From Symbiodinium natans (lineage: Eukaryota; Sar; Dinophyceae; Suessiales; Symbiodiniaceae), in contig CAJNDS010002196.1 of assembly GCA_905221605.1 (NCBI GenBank), positions 504,001 to 568,000 on the forward strand: DNA of 64,000 nucleotides. Reading direction: 5' to 3'. The notes under the pieces are model-generated. The model was not told the DNA's origin and made no database searches. It saw only the letters and a program-made list of their open reading frames with translations. Below are positions 34,183 to 45,355 of this stretch, piece after piece; the stretch's first letter is position 1; each line of letters begins with the position of its first letter. The position numbers and the translations under genes were made by a program.

Positions 34183-36061
34183 GCAGTCCACTCCATGTGG
34201 CCAAGCTTTTTTAAAGGGCTTATTGGGTTTTAAGTTTTAGGGGCGGGGTTCTTCCATGGAATGTATGCCGCGGGTTACGGTACTGTGACAATTGTAGCGG
34301 GGGAAGATTTCAGGTCAACATGGGCACTAAACATAGACTATCTGCACTTGGTTGTGTGTTTAGGGAGCCGTGTTCAAAGTACCTCATCAGGGAACATGTG
34401 TGGACTCCTCCTTTGACAAACTACTATTGATCTATGGGTCACATCTGTGGGAGGATGTAAGAGCCGAGGACGACCCGTCTGCATGGCCCGTGAACACAAA
34501 ACCTCAAAGCAGAGCGATTCAATGCCACGAATGAAGAGCTAGACGTTGAGCTGAGTGCGCCACATTCAGGTCGAGGGGCTTACAGTGGCTTACAGTATAT
34601 TGCAGGTGTCCGGCAATCACACTTGGCCTTGAACGCTGCCCAGGCGAATATGGCGCGAGTGCGCTGGCTTAGAAAGCCGACCCCTGCCAAAGCGGCGCAA
34701 ACGCAAGCGGGGCCCTTGTGCCTGTGTCATTTCTTAAGCTGGGACGTATCCAATGCCACTCATCGCCATCGTTGTTTTGGACTCAAGAGGCAGCAGAAAT
34801 GCAGTCTCGATCAGCTCTTTGGGCAGGGAACGAACCCTAAGCCCCATAAGCGTGGAAGTTCGGCAACCCAAACTGAGCAGTTTGTTCAAGAGTATAGCCT
34901 TGCGCAAAGATTTCGGGGATCCTTCGGCCCACGCTCGGCGCTCTGAAGTGGTGTCCCGGCACTTCTGCTGAAGGCAGCATACATGCACAAAGGGCCAGAG
35001 CTTTAGGAGCACGCTGATTTCCGAGGCCTTGGTAGGCACCTTCACCCAAGTAAGGCTTACTCAACACGCCAGCCCAGCTCAGGCAATCAAGCAAGCAGGG
35101 ACGGGAATATGTGATGCCGTTTCCATAATGATAAATGCACATGCATACTCTCAGCCATGGTCCAGCCAATGTAGCTAGTACGGCCGAGCTTAATTTCCTC
35201 AAGCAGCAGGCGTGCAATGCAGACAGGAACCTTCAACCTGCAAGAAGCATCGAGATCGAAGCCCTGGTCCTTATAGGTGCAGCTCGAGCGATCACAAGGC
35301 TGCGTGGCCAGGTTGGGACCAAGGATCCGAAGTTTGGCGGTCATTGACGTTGAGCACGCGTGAACTGAGCCAAGGATCCAAAGTTTTGGCCCCAACTGGT
35401 GAGCTGCTGACTCCCGCCTGCGCGGCAGCAGTACAGTCCAGTCACCCAAGACGGATTCTAGGGAAGAGAGGGCGCTTGAGGTTTTTAAGTGTGGCTTTGG
35501 TGTGGCCACCTGTAGAGTCGAACTTGGTTTCACGTCCTACTCCTACGTGGGATGCCAGTGTTAGCAAGGTACACCTTTAGATGTGTTGTATGAAGTTTTG
35601 TTGAAACCACCATAAAGGAATTTTGGGTATGCTCTGACCTTGATATTGCATACAGGGTTCGACGACATCAAAGATAGAGGGACAACAGATTCGTGCATGG
35701 GTTTTGGTGCCAACGACATCATGGAACACAACTGAGGAAGCTTGGGAGAGTGGCGTGGAGTTGTTATTTCAATTAAAGGCCGGCACAGGCTTGACGTTTC
35801 ACCGCTCGTGGTTAAGTCGATTTGCTATAGGACATGCAGGGTATCCCTCCAGGCGTTACTGACAGCACGATCTCCCCCACAATCAGCATCAAATTTCCGC
35901 CCGTTTCCGATTTCTTGGCGTAGGCCCGGAGGTGTAGCGACCCATTGTGTGGTTTTCTGTCACAGAACCAGAATCTCCCCCAAACCCTCAAGCCTGAGCC
36001 CAAAACCAGAAGTAAACCCTAAACCCTAAACCCTAAACCCTAAACCCTAAACCGCTCCAAG
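34183..36061. other. no gene recognised
   Basis: Only unsupported open frames are present (for example 35087-35533 reverse, 148 codons, mixed codon use). The right end is the CCCTAAA array at 36013-36052. Confidence 0.45.
36013..36052 (-). repeat. CCCTAAA array upstream of an exon
   Basis: Five to six perfect CCCTAAA units ending nine bases before the acceptor of the exon at 36062. Confidence 0.9.
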
Positions 36062-36172
36062 CTGTGCCTCTGCGAGCTTGTTCAAAGCTGAAGCGCGGCT
36101 TTGTGAACGTGAGCGTCGGCGTCGGCCACGTTTCAAACGGCCGCACAGGGTGTGACGACATGTCTCCAACGG
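36062..36172 (+). CDS. exon bracketed by inverted telomere-like arrays
   Basis: After CTCCAAG, in phase 1, the frame reads VPLRACSKLKRGFVNVSVG and on through VGHVSNGRTGCDDMSPT to a GT donor (ACGG|GTTTAG). Codons are mostly G/C-ending. The acceptor side is a CCCTAAA array and the donor GT is itself the start of the TTTAGGG array at 36173-36225. Family unknown. Confidence 0.5.
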
Positions 36173-36225
36173 GTTTAGGGTTTAGGGTTTAGGGTTTAGC
36201 GGTTAGGGGTTAGGGGTTAGGGGTG
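36173..36225 (+). repeat. TTTAGGG/TTAGGGG array downstream of an exon
   Basis: TTTAGGG units turn into TTAGGGG units. The first GT of the array coincides with the splice donor of the exon ending at 36172. Confidence 0.85.
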
Positions 36226-37165
36226 TGGGTTCAAGAAGTAGGCAAACCTGAACCTCAACACAGTTTCACAAGCTGGGGCTTAGGATGAAAGTGGACACCC
36301 CTCGCACAAACGGATCAAGGTGCTTGCGCCAAGAGGTTTGAACGGACAGCCGGGGGCTCTTGGCTCAGTGCAGCGACTGCTGAGGTTTGATTTTAGGGTT
36401 CGGGGCTTGGGGGTTAGGATTGGTGGTCTTACTCCTTGTGAAGCAAAGACAAGTGGTTAAAAAATGACGTCTCCTAGCAGCGCAAGCCTTATCAAAAATC
36501 GCATGATCAACCCGGAAATCTAAGGCCCTAAACCAATTCTCTCATGGACTGACAGTTCACAGCTCCAGATCCAAAGTGCGCAACCCTAAGCCCAAAAAGC
36601 CCGGGACAAGAACTTCACTCCGACCACTCGACTTCCCAGCCTCGAAATCTGAGGCTGACCCAAATGTCTTGACAAGACTTTCGACCTTGCAACGAAATCC
36701 CTGCGAAAGCTCGGTCGAAACTCTCTAGAAGTTGACCAATGCCAAGGTCACACACATCGGGAATGGTGTGCGGCACTCAGCATTATTCCTCGTTCAATAA
36801 TGTAATACTTTGCTAATAGAGTAATGTAAGAAGAGATGTTGCCGCTGTCAGGCTGAACCTTTCGACGGTTCGGGTGGAGAAGCCGTTCGAGAAAGAGTTG
36901 AAACGTACAGCAGCATCTTGATGCTGCATAGTCTAAGCACATATATATATATACACTCGCATATATTTATTTGTTTATTTATTTACATATATATATATAT
37001 ACATATATATATAAGAATACCACAATACAACAATGTAGTACTATACTAATAGAGTAACATATAAGATATGTGGCCATAACACTCGCAGCTAAAACGCTCA
37101 GAGTCTGGTTCTGTCTAGCATCCGGGCGCCATGTGTAGCCAGGACACTCCAGGGCCACCACTCTC
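36226..37165. other. no gene recognised; AT microsatellites
   Basis: TA dinucleotide runs occur at about 36940-37015. No supported exon. Confidence 0.45.
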
Positions 37166-38946
37166 ACAAGAAGTCCACGCACTGGGAACCCTGAAGCCGT
37201 CGCCGAGGTGGTTGTCCACTTGAAGGCTGAAGTCTCCCACGACAGCGCCTGGATCTTACCGTGCGAGCTCTTGCTTCCCAGAACTTGGACTGACTTGAAC
37301 GGCTTGCAGTCTTACAGTACTGTTCAATCTCACAGTAATTCCCACTTGGCCCATCCGCACATTGTAAGGTTTGGCACAGAGCTGTGTGTTCCAAGCCAGG
37401 GTTAAGATTTGTCAGATGCCTGAAGCGTGTGAAATGCAGAGTCGGAAATTGCATCACTACTCTTGGCCCATGTCAGGGGCAGATATGGGCAGATCGTTGA
37501 TAGGCCCTAAACCCTAAACCCTAAACCCTAAAAATGATTGTCAACGACCTGATAGGTCTTGGAAGATGGCGTCTTCCTGAACGGAGAGCTATCCGGCTTT
37601 TGCCATCTCATGGCGGGGGCCAAGGCAAAGCGCATCTCCCGGTCTCACGTAGAAGAACACGCTAAAGTGGCTGATGTCGTGAAATGGGGTCTGCAGAGCT
37701 GCCTGCGGGAAAACTAGCCATAACTAGCCTTTTCTGGCATCCTGACGCAGAGTGCGTGATGAGATCCAGCATTTGATCGTACGAGTGGGGCTGGGTAGGG
37801 CTTCTTCTGGCAAGAACTTGATCAGGTTGCCAAAGGCGCCATCCTGCATCAGTTCACAACGGTTGGTACCAGTTCGTTCTGTGCCATGATGACAAAGGCC
37901 GGCACGTTTTGAGATCGTTGCTTGAAGCCACAACATGCCGTGCCCTGAAACGGATCCGCCTACATGATGCGATGATATTGCCCTAGTTGGTACTACAAGG
38001 CCAAACGTCGGGGACTTTGGGGGGCGGGGCGGAATGAATTCGCATCATGGCTGGCTGTTTTGTTCGGTGCATTAGCCAATATTGGCCACCCTACTGCAAC
38101 AAGCGGCCTGTGAGGATCATAAACTCCGCGTTGCACTGGACAGGTGCGTCACGATGTCCTTCCCTTCTGCGTCCTGGATGACGTGCTGCTTGTTGATCGA
38201 GTGCGGGGCCCAGAGGTTGATCTTCTCAAAGCCTAAACCCTAAACCCTAAACCCTAAACCCTAAACCCCACACATGGGCAAGAGTGTGCTCTCAAGTCGG
38301 GGCAGCTGCTAAGCCTTCTACCCAATCTGCACGGGAAAGGCGCCGAGCCGAGATGCCACCTTGAGGTAGTCCGCGTAGCAAGTGGGGATGGGGGTCAGCT
38401 GAGCACTTTCGATCGTTTGCCTCCCGTATCTGCTACCGACTTCGGTATCTTGAAGGTTGCAGCGTGGCACTTCCAAGAAATCAATGCTTCGGGTTCGAAG
38501 CTCTTGGGATCCAGCAGAGACCCCAAAGTCTGACCCCCAAAACCTCCACAGCACAGACCCATACTTTGAACCACAGAGGCATGGAAAAGCAGTGGGGGCT
38601 GTATAAGAGGTCTTCCAAAGTGTTTGTTGAAAGGGCTTCGCTGCACTGATTTTGCGTGACAGCCCAAGCTTGGTGCAGGAACACGATGTTATTCAACTAC
38701 AACTGTTGCACCCTGCGATCTGAAATCGGGCACTTTGCAATTGTAGCTGTCCAAGGACGATCCTTGCAACAGTTGCCATAAAAAGGCGGGCCGCTGTGTG
38801 TTACAGGTGAAGGAGGGCTTCAAGCAAGTAATCGTATACCTAGCCTGAGGCACACATATCCCCTCGTCTAACGACTCATGCACTCGCACAAGTTGGGCGG
38901 GGACCCTGGGCCAGAGCCTAGGTCGCGCTGAGTCGGCAAGGCAAAT
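37166..38946 (-). CDS. unidentified reverse-strand gene, six exons
   Basis: Reverse-strand exons in order: 38946-38845 (PRLWPRVPAQLVRVHESLDE), 38398-38344 (LTPIPTCYADYLKVASRL), 38232-38137 (FEKINLWAPHSINKQHVI, DAEGKDIVTHLS), 37843-37802 (DGAFGNLIKFLPEE), 37702-37621 (PFHDISHFSVFFYVRPGDAL) and 37248-37166 (VVGDFSLQVDNHLGDGFRVP). Donors at 38844, 38343, 37801 and 37620 are GC. Phases match for the joins 38344/38232, 37802/37702 and 37621/37248; the others need checking. The blocks LVRVHESLD and YADYLKVASRLGF..INLWAPHS bring to mind the p300/CBP-type acetyltransferase domain (VRVV.., YLEYVKKLGY..IWACPP), but this is faint and I do not claim it. Start and stop codons were not identified. Confidence 0.45.
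37504..37532 (-). repeat. CCCTAAA array
   Basis: About four CCCTAAA units in an intron of the reverse-strand gene, so TTTAGGG in that gene's own orientation. Confidence 0.85.
38232..38268 (-). repeat. CCCTAAA array forming a splice acceptor
   Basis: Five CCCTAAA units. Read in the gene's direction they are TTTAGGG, and the last TTTAG is the 3' splice site of the exon starting at 38232. Confidence 0.85.
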
Positions 38947-39247
38947 CTGCAGAGGACTGGGTTTAGGGTTTAAGGTTTGGGGTTTAGGGGTCGGAGCAGG
39001 ATTAGGTTTCGGATGGCCTTGGGCTGACTCCGTGGGGTAGTTCCACCGCTCGTTGCTTGTACCGCTTTGCCCGTGCACCGCACCCTAATGCAACCTAGGG
39101 TGTACCGGCAAGTTTGCATAGCTCCTTTTCGCGGATTGCCATCGTTTTTTGTTCATGATCTGTTCATCTTTCGAATAAATACCTAGCTAAGGCAATAGCC
39201 GTAAGGTTCGAGCAAGATGTCCCTGCTCTGATGGACACTTGTCACAG

Positions 39248-40467
39248 GAGGCCGAGGAGTTGGATCAGTTCTACACTCGCCACTTCTCGTCACAGGCCAT
39301 GATTACTCAGTTCGAACTTGCCCTTCCAGCAATACCAAAATCGGTCGAAACATCCAATGCCCTGAGCCGTTCGATTCTTCATATGCTTCAAATATGGTAT
39401 GCAGCTTTGCCAATGTACATGGTGGGATGCAGGCTTGCGGCAAAGGGTCCTGAGTCTTGTTGACTTCCCACAGCTACATCATCATACCATCTTCCAAGTC
39501 AATAATGCCTCGTAGCTGTTGATGGCGATTCTGCTGGAGGATGGCATGATAGGAAATCGGATTGAACCAACCCCTGCATTCATGGCCTTCCCTTGGTCGT
39601 TGATGTTTTGATTTCGCATCACGCCGTCTGATCAAACTAGGGCAGTTAGGGCAGTTAGGAGAAGCCCTTGCCCTGCAACGTTTAGCCCCCTCATATAGGA
39701 TTCTGGTGATAATGGGTAGTCGTCACATCAGCGGTGATGAGCTATAGTGGCAGTAGGCATTTTATTTGCACCAGAATCGGTTAGGAAACATGCATGTGTC
39801 CCTCTTGCTGTTGAGCGCCACCATCTCCTACGCACACATTAAGCCCTTAGGCCCTAAGTCCTGCATGTTTCTTGTTGTGGCAGGCCGCACCTTACATCCA
39901 GTCCATAGACGCAACGCTGCAAGAAGATGAGTTGCACTTCGCGGGTAGTTTGGGAGGAAATCAGGGTCCAGGGTGAGTGTTTTCTTAGGGCTTAGAAGTT
40001 TAGATGTGCAGGGTTCAGGTCTGTCATGATCTAAGGCATAAAAAGCCTCAGGTGCATAGTTTTCCAGGTTCACATCTTTTGTTGCCCTTGACTCTGCGTC
40101 TTCCCCAGTTCCAAGGACAGCCTGCTTCCAGAGGACACCAAAGGCTGGGAAGTCAACGATGTTTGGGTTTAGGGGTTAGGACGGTTAGGCTTCTAAGACA
40201 TCACCAGACTGAAAAAAGTGAGGGCTCTCAACCCCCAAGTGCCTGGCTCCTGCACCTCCCAGAACCATAGCATTTCTTCCTCATCATTATGCATAGACCC
40301 CAAAAGAGTGAAAGACCTTGCGAGCCCAGAAGTCAACAAGTGATGACAGTTTCGCATTTCGTGAGCCCAGACGTCCAAAAGCGATGACAGTCGAGTTTCG
40401 CCCGTCCACAATGGCAAACAGCGATGACAGCTTCGAGGACGTCGAGCACGGCAACGCCCATGCCTAG
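39248..40467 (+). CDS. unidentified small protein with acidic tail, four exons
   Basis: Exons: 39248-39295 (EAEELDQFYTRHFSSQ, GC donor CAG|GCCATG), 39884 to about 39940 (AAPYIQSIDATLQEDELHF), 40116-40160 (DSLLPEDTKGWEVND, GT donor) and a last exon ending at TAG 40465-40467 (SDDSFEDVEHGNAHA). The first three are phase 0 throughout if the second ends at TTC|GCGGGT; its alternative GT donor at 39945 would change phase. The start of the last exon is uncertain; an ATG at 40411 is in frame. Third positions are mainly G/C, very strongly in the last exon. Upstream exons are probably missing. Family unknown. Confidence 0.45.
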
Positions 40468-41971
40468 AGGAGAGCGGGCGGGTGCTGAGCCCCTCTGGGG
40501 GTGGGAGGTAGGCCCATGAAAAAGGGGTGGGGCAAGCTGGTGGGAGCGAAAACAACAAGGCTTCACCAACGCCAACCGAAAAGTTGGCGGATGACCCTAT
40601 AAACCCGATCAAAAACTCATGAGCTACGAGCCCTGCAAAGCCTGCACCCTCTAGAGGTCACAGGGTGGGTAGGGTTTTGCAAGGTTCACCCTCAACCCTA
40701 ATTTTGCAGTGGCTTTTGGGGGTTTTTTGGCTGACCCTGACAGCTGATTTGGTGGGACTTCGGCTTGACCAGGTTTGGCTTGAATGAGTCAAGGGATTCA
40801 TTTTTGGGGCATCCGTATACTCTGTAAGTCCCAGACACCACCAGAAGGACCCTAAGCCGCACACAATCCTTACAAGCCATCTAGCCCCAGAGCCTTGAAC
40901 AGCTCCCCAAAACTCCGATTTTCTTAGCAAACCCTACATAAGCCCCAAAACCATGAGCAAGCCCTAACTAAGCCCGAAAACCCTCAACTGCCAGTAACCC
41001 GGAAATGGGTGTTTCCCGAACTGCCCCACAATACTGTAGTCCCTATTGCACCCCTCCCCAAGAAGAAAAGATGGCACAACCCTTGCTTGGGGGAAACCCC
41101 GACATAAGCCTGCAGACCCTCAATGCGCCATCTGCAGGGCCCTGGTTCGGTGCAGAGATTCAGCGCTTCTTCCGTATCCGGTCGCAGATGCCGGGAGCCT
41201 TGATTTTTTCAGTGCTGTTAGGGGGGGTGCAGAAATCAGTTTGTTTGAAAGCACGGCTTCAGATCCGAGGGGTTTTAAGCCAAAGGACGAGAAAAGCAAG
41301 ACAGGATACAGTCATAAGAGACCAAAAGGGGAAAACAAAAGACCAAGAACACTTTTAAGAACATGTTTGAAGTAGTTTCGTTTGAAATATGTTTGATGTT
41401 TTTGTTTCGATAGACTCGAAGAAGACGATATAGACCTGCACTGAAAGCACAAGTTTTAGGGCTTCGGGGTTTCTAGGGGCTCAGGGTTGAAAAAGGGCGT
41501 AGGGGTTTTTGAGGCTTTAGGTGGGGGTTTATAGTATGTCACATGGCCTGTTCTCATCTTCTAGGCCTCCGATGGTGAGGGGGGGGAGGGGGGGGTGACT
41601 CGATGGCTACGCCATTCTCGAACCACCATGTCCCGACTTCACGCCCGACCAACAGTGTGCCACGCAACACCCTGTTGATGAGATCAATTCAGAGACCTTT
41701 GGCGAAGGATGGATCTTGATATCTTCATCACACCCTCATCAGACATAAGCATACATAGTACTGGCCGCGGAATACAAATGTATAGTAGCGTCAGGCAACT
41801 AGGTGTTCCACGCCTACTAGACCATGGAGTCATACATGCGTGGGTACCACGCAGCTCTGTTCAGTACTTCTCTTCACAATTTTCCGCCGGACAGCCAAGT
41901 AAGCCTGTGCTGAGGCGGGACCGCCGCCCCCTGGCCCGATATGGCGTCGCACCTGAGCCACGAGCGCCGAC
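40468..41971. other. no gene recognised
   Basis: Open frames of about 90-117 codons (41005-41375 forward) have no motif and unselective codon use. Probably intergenic. Confidence 0.45.
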
Positions 41972-42722
41972 ATGAACTTCCGAGAACGACGCAAATTCTG
42001 GCAGATCATGCGCATCATGCTCATCAATCCCTACATGGCGCCGGCGAGGACTACTGTAGCTAAAGTCCGTGGACATCAAAGACGACGAAGGCCCAGCAGC
42101 TTACCAGCGAATTTCTCTGGATGAAGTTGCTTTCCGTGGCAAAGACACATGTAGCAGCTCTTCTGCGCGAAGATGATAGAGCTGTGCATCCTTGCGGGAC
42201 ATGCTGAAGCCCCTCCGGGGCATGGTTCGCAAACAACTGGCTGCTGAGTCGTTTCAGCGATGATGAGTGGAACCTGAGCACACTGTTGTGCCGATGCTTG
42301 TAGATCCAGTGCCGCATTTGCACTGAAAGCCCGGCTGGCCGCAATGGGGGCACCAAGGTTTGAGTGGCCATGAAAAAATGTGGCAAAAGGGATCTTCCAA
42401 GTGCCCGGCTTGCAGACTTAGAGTGATTCTCAGATTGTGCTGCTGCTTGCACTGAACTCAGTGACTCAGCATCCCTCGCTCTGCCGCTTTGGGCTCGAGA
42501 AGCTGATCACTCTTGAAGCCCCACGGCTGTTGGCTACGTGGATCCAGGCTTGGGACCACCCCCTCCCTAGTCGAATGGGGTCACTACCCCGGAATCCTGC
42601 TCTACTGGTACCTGCTTTGGCGGACTGCGTAAGGGCTTTGCGCATGAGTACCTCTGTACGAATCAACTGCTGTTGCCAGGCCATGCCCGAGTACCATCCC
42701 GGCACAGACATCGAGATACCCA
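41972..42722 (+). CDS. two candidate exons ahead of the ankyrin gene
   Basis: The first reads MNFRERRKFWQIMRIM then LINPYMAP from 41972 to 42043 with G/C-ending codons and a GC donor (CCG|GCGAGG); it may start further left after CACGAG or CCTGAG. The second, 42680-42722 after TGTTGCCAG, reads AMPEYHPGTDIEIP to a GT donor (CCCA|GTGCC). An overlapping frame (SLNARELQVCYVK, 42730-42768) is also coding-like, so the second exon may run differently. They could be 5' exons of the ankyrin-repeat gene, but phases were not connected. Confidence 0.35.
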
Positions 42723-43772
42723 GTGCCGCAGCCTCAACGCCCGGGAGTTGCAAGTGTGCTACGTCAAGGGTAGACCTGGAATGTTGTTCTGTCTGCACCG
42801 TGGGCTTCGCATGCTCTCAGCAGATGATGGCTATATGGCCATTTCGTCTCGCATCATAAAGAGTCATTGCAGCTGCCACGTGATGCAATTTTTTTTTGGA
42901 AGGCTGCTCTTTCAACTTACAAGCGTCCAAGAACACAAGTTTAATCTGCTAGGCTCCTCAGAGTACTGCAGTTCTGCGGCTCGGGGCTTCAGGCACCTGA
43001 AACCCTAAGCCGAGCATGATGCCTAAAGCCCTGCAAGGGGGTGCCAACCAGTGGCTTCCGGAATGCCATTCCAAACACCAAGACCGGTCCCCAGGATGCT
43101 GTGTGCGCAGATTTGGGGATTTGGGGGGTTTCGGGCTTTGCACGTAAGGGCTGGGTTTTTTCCACCATGTTAGCGAAGCCGCTGTGTCTTCACCAACCAA
43201 GGGCTCCTGCCACAATGGGGGGGTTTAGGCACCTGCTGCCCCTGGTGATATGCCTATGAAGCCCAAAGCCACCGGAAAAGAATCCGCAAGCTGCAGCCCC
43301 AAACATACCCGAAACCCTCCACCCTAAAAGGGACCCTAACCCCAAGCCCTCATGGGACCTCATGGCCACTCCGATGTTTCCAAAGACCCCGCTTTGGCCG
43401 GCAAAACGACTCTCCTCAATCCGCAGCTTCCTCCTGCCGGAATGGTGGTGTAGGAGTTTAGGGGCCACAGGGCGCTGATATGGGCTATTCTGGGCTTGGC
43501 TCCCAGTAGGCATGTCGAGAGCAAGGCTGAAGCTGGCATATGGAGAAAGACAATTTTTCACAACGGAAGGCGGTATATGAAGCACAACCTCGTCGACCTC
43601 AAGGCCGTCTGCGAGGCCTGATTTGCTCGGCTTCAGGCTTGAGTGCCCTTTTTCACGGCACACAAGAGGCCTGCTCAGAGGCCTTCCCACAATCCCCAAA
43701 AAGGCTTCAAAGCTCATAAACCCTAAACCCAAAGACTGCCCTGTGTAGGCTCCCCCTAGGGCTGGGCGCCAG
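42723..43772. other. no exon resolved
   Basis: It holds the uncertain segment near 42730 and frames up to 180 codons on the reverse strand (43190-43732) whose codon use does not support them. Confidence 0.4.
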
Positions 43773-45355
43773 GCCTCGTATACGGGCGACTATGACAAGC
43801 TGGAGGCCGATCTGCGCACTTCAAAGTCCCAGCTTGGCAGCATGTACTAAGCTACTGTAAGACCAGACAGATAGAGCCGAACTGAACTTACGGACTCTCG
43901 GCAGAGAAAGCTTTCAGCGGTCGCATGCAGGGGATGTTGGCAACCGGCGACGAGAAAACGCTCTTCAACGGCGACTTGAACGGCTTCGTCAACAACGTGG
44001 GAGCCTTGCTTGGGTCCTCTGCAGCCCGGATTTCTTCTGAAATTACAGATTTGCAGGTCTTCAGGTTTGTCTGGGCACCTCTGTTTTCATCCACGCTGTA
44101 TTCTCCGACTCAGATCACCGCGTTGCAAATGGCCTCAATGGCTGGGCAGACGGAGTGCGTGGCCCTCCTGCTTAAGGCGAAGGCCAGGCGTCTGGTGAGC
44201 CTTTTTGGGCGTTTCCTTTGGTGCGCGTACCTGTGGCCCTAGCATTCAGGCAGACCCCCACGTCAAGGAGAGCATGAACTACGGGAATGATCCCGAGGCC
44301 CTGCCGTGAGCACTGCGCACTGTGCCGGATGCCGGATGTCTGCTGCCACGTTATCCTTCCAAGCCGTTTCCCTTTCAGCCTCTGGGAGTGACGCAGTGGG
44401 ACCTTCAGAATCTTCACTTAGATTGAATGACTGAATTAGGAGCAGTTTGCACTGCTGCATGTCAAGATGATACCGCTGTGAGAAGGATGGCAAAACGGCG
44501 CTGGAGTTTGCAAAGGACCTTGCAGGGGCCATGGCAGTGGTTGCGAAAGAAGCAGTTTTGTGGGCACTGCATTTGCCACGGCATCCTGCGCAAAGCGGGA
44601 TAGGCTTGCAGGGGGCGAAAGCCATGAAAGGCCATCAAAAGCCGTGTAGCCAGCCTTGCACGTTGCCGCAGGAAGCCGGCTATGATGACATTGTAGAGGT
44701 CCTGGAACAGTCAGAGAAGGCGGCGGCCGAAAGCGGCTCAGAGCTCGGGATTCCGGATGTGCGAAGCCTGGCCGACAGGACACCCCTTATGGGTGGTATG
44801 TTCCTTCTGGCGAGGGCAACAACGCCAAAGCCGGGAGCTCTTGTCCTTGCTGGGCTTGAATGTCACGCTAGTCGGGCTTAAGCTTTGGCATGTTTACAGG
44901 TCCCAGGTGAAGGGTAGCATACCTTGAGACCCCCGAGACCACACGTCAGGGAGATGTGTTCGGCAATAAGTCCAATACATGTACAGCTCGAGGGCCATCT
45001 CCAAAATGGGTGCGGTACGGTTTGCTTCCATGGTGTTGGCGTCAGCACAACCAGGCTAACAAGGCCACCAAACCGAGAAGGCTTGAAACAGGACTCAGGA
45101 ACCCTCTTTCTCCCCTTCCGCCTGATACGCAAGCTCTTGGGAGTGATGGTTTGGAGGGGTGGGGGGTGGGGGAGGCATGCCGGCAACTACTCGGGAAGGG
45201 GATAGATTCATACATTACCCCAAGCCCTAACACGCTCATAGGGCTAAGCCCCGCCAATCTCCCAAATCTCTTCGCAAGGTCTACGGGTGCTGGCAGTGGG
45301 GCAAGAAGCCGCCCAAAGGGCAGCCCGCGGGTTCACATGTTGCTGTCAAGACCGG
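43773..45355 (+). CDS. ankyrin-repeat protein
   Basis: Exons: 43773-43815 (ASYTGDYDKLEADL), 43905 to about 44032 (KAFSGRMQGMLATGDEKTLF), 44114-44182 (ITALQMASMAGQTECVALLL), 44250-44297 (ADPHVKESMNYGNDPE), 44483-44515 (KDGKTALEFAK), 44672-44792 (EAGYDDIVEVLEQSEKAAAE, then DRTPLMG) and perhaps 45279-45355 (VYGCWQWGKKPPKGQPAGSH). The spliced protein shows ankyrin consensus: TALQMASMAGQTECVALLL-KAKADP and DGKTALEFAKEAGYDDIVEVL, one turn of which is split over four exons; DRTPLM suggests another repeat begins. Ankyrin repeats bind other proteins, so a scaffold role is inferred. Donors at 43816, 44183 and 44298 are GC and that at 44516 is GA. The join from the second to the third exon is unresolved; start and stop are not identified. 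Confidence 0.65.
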
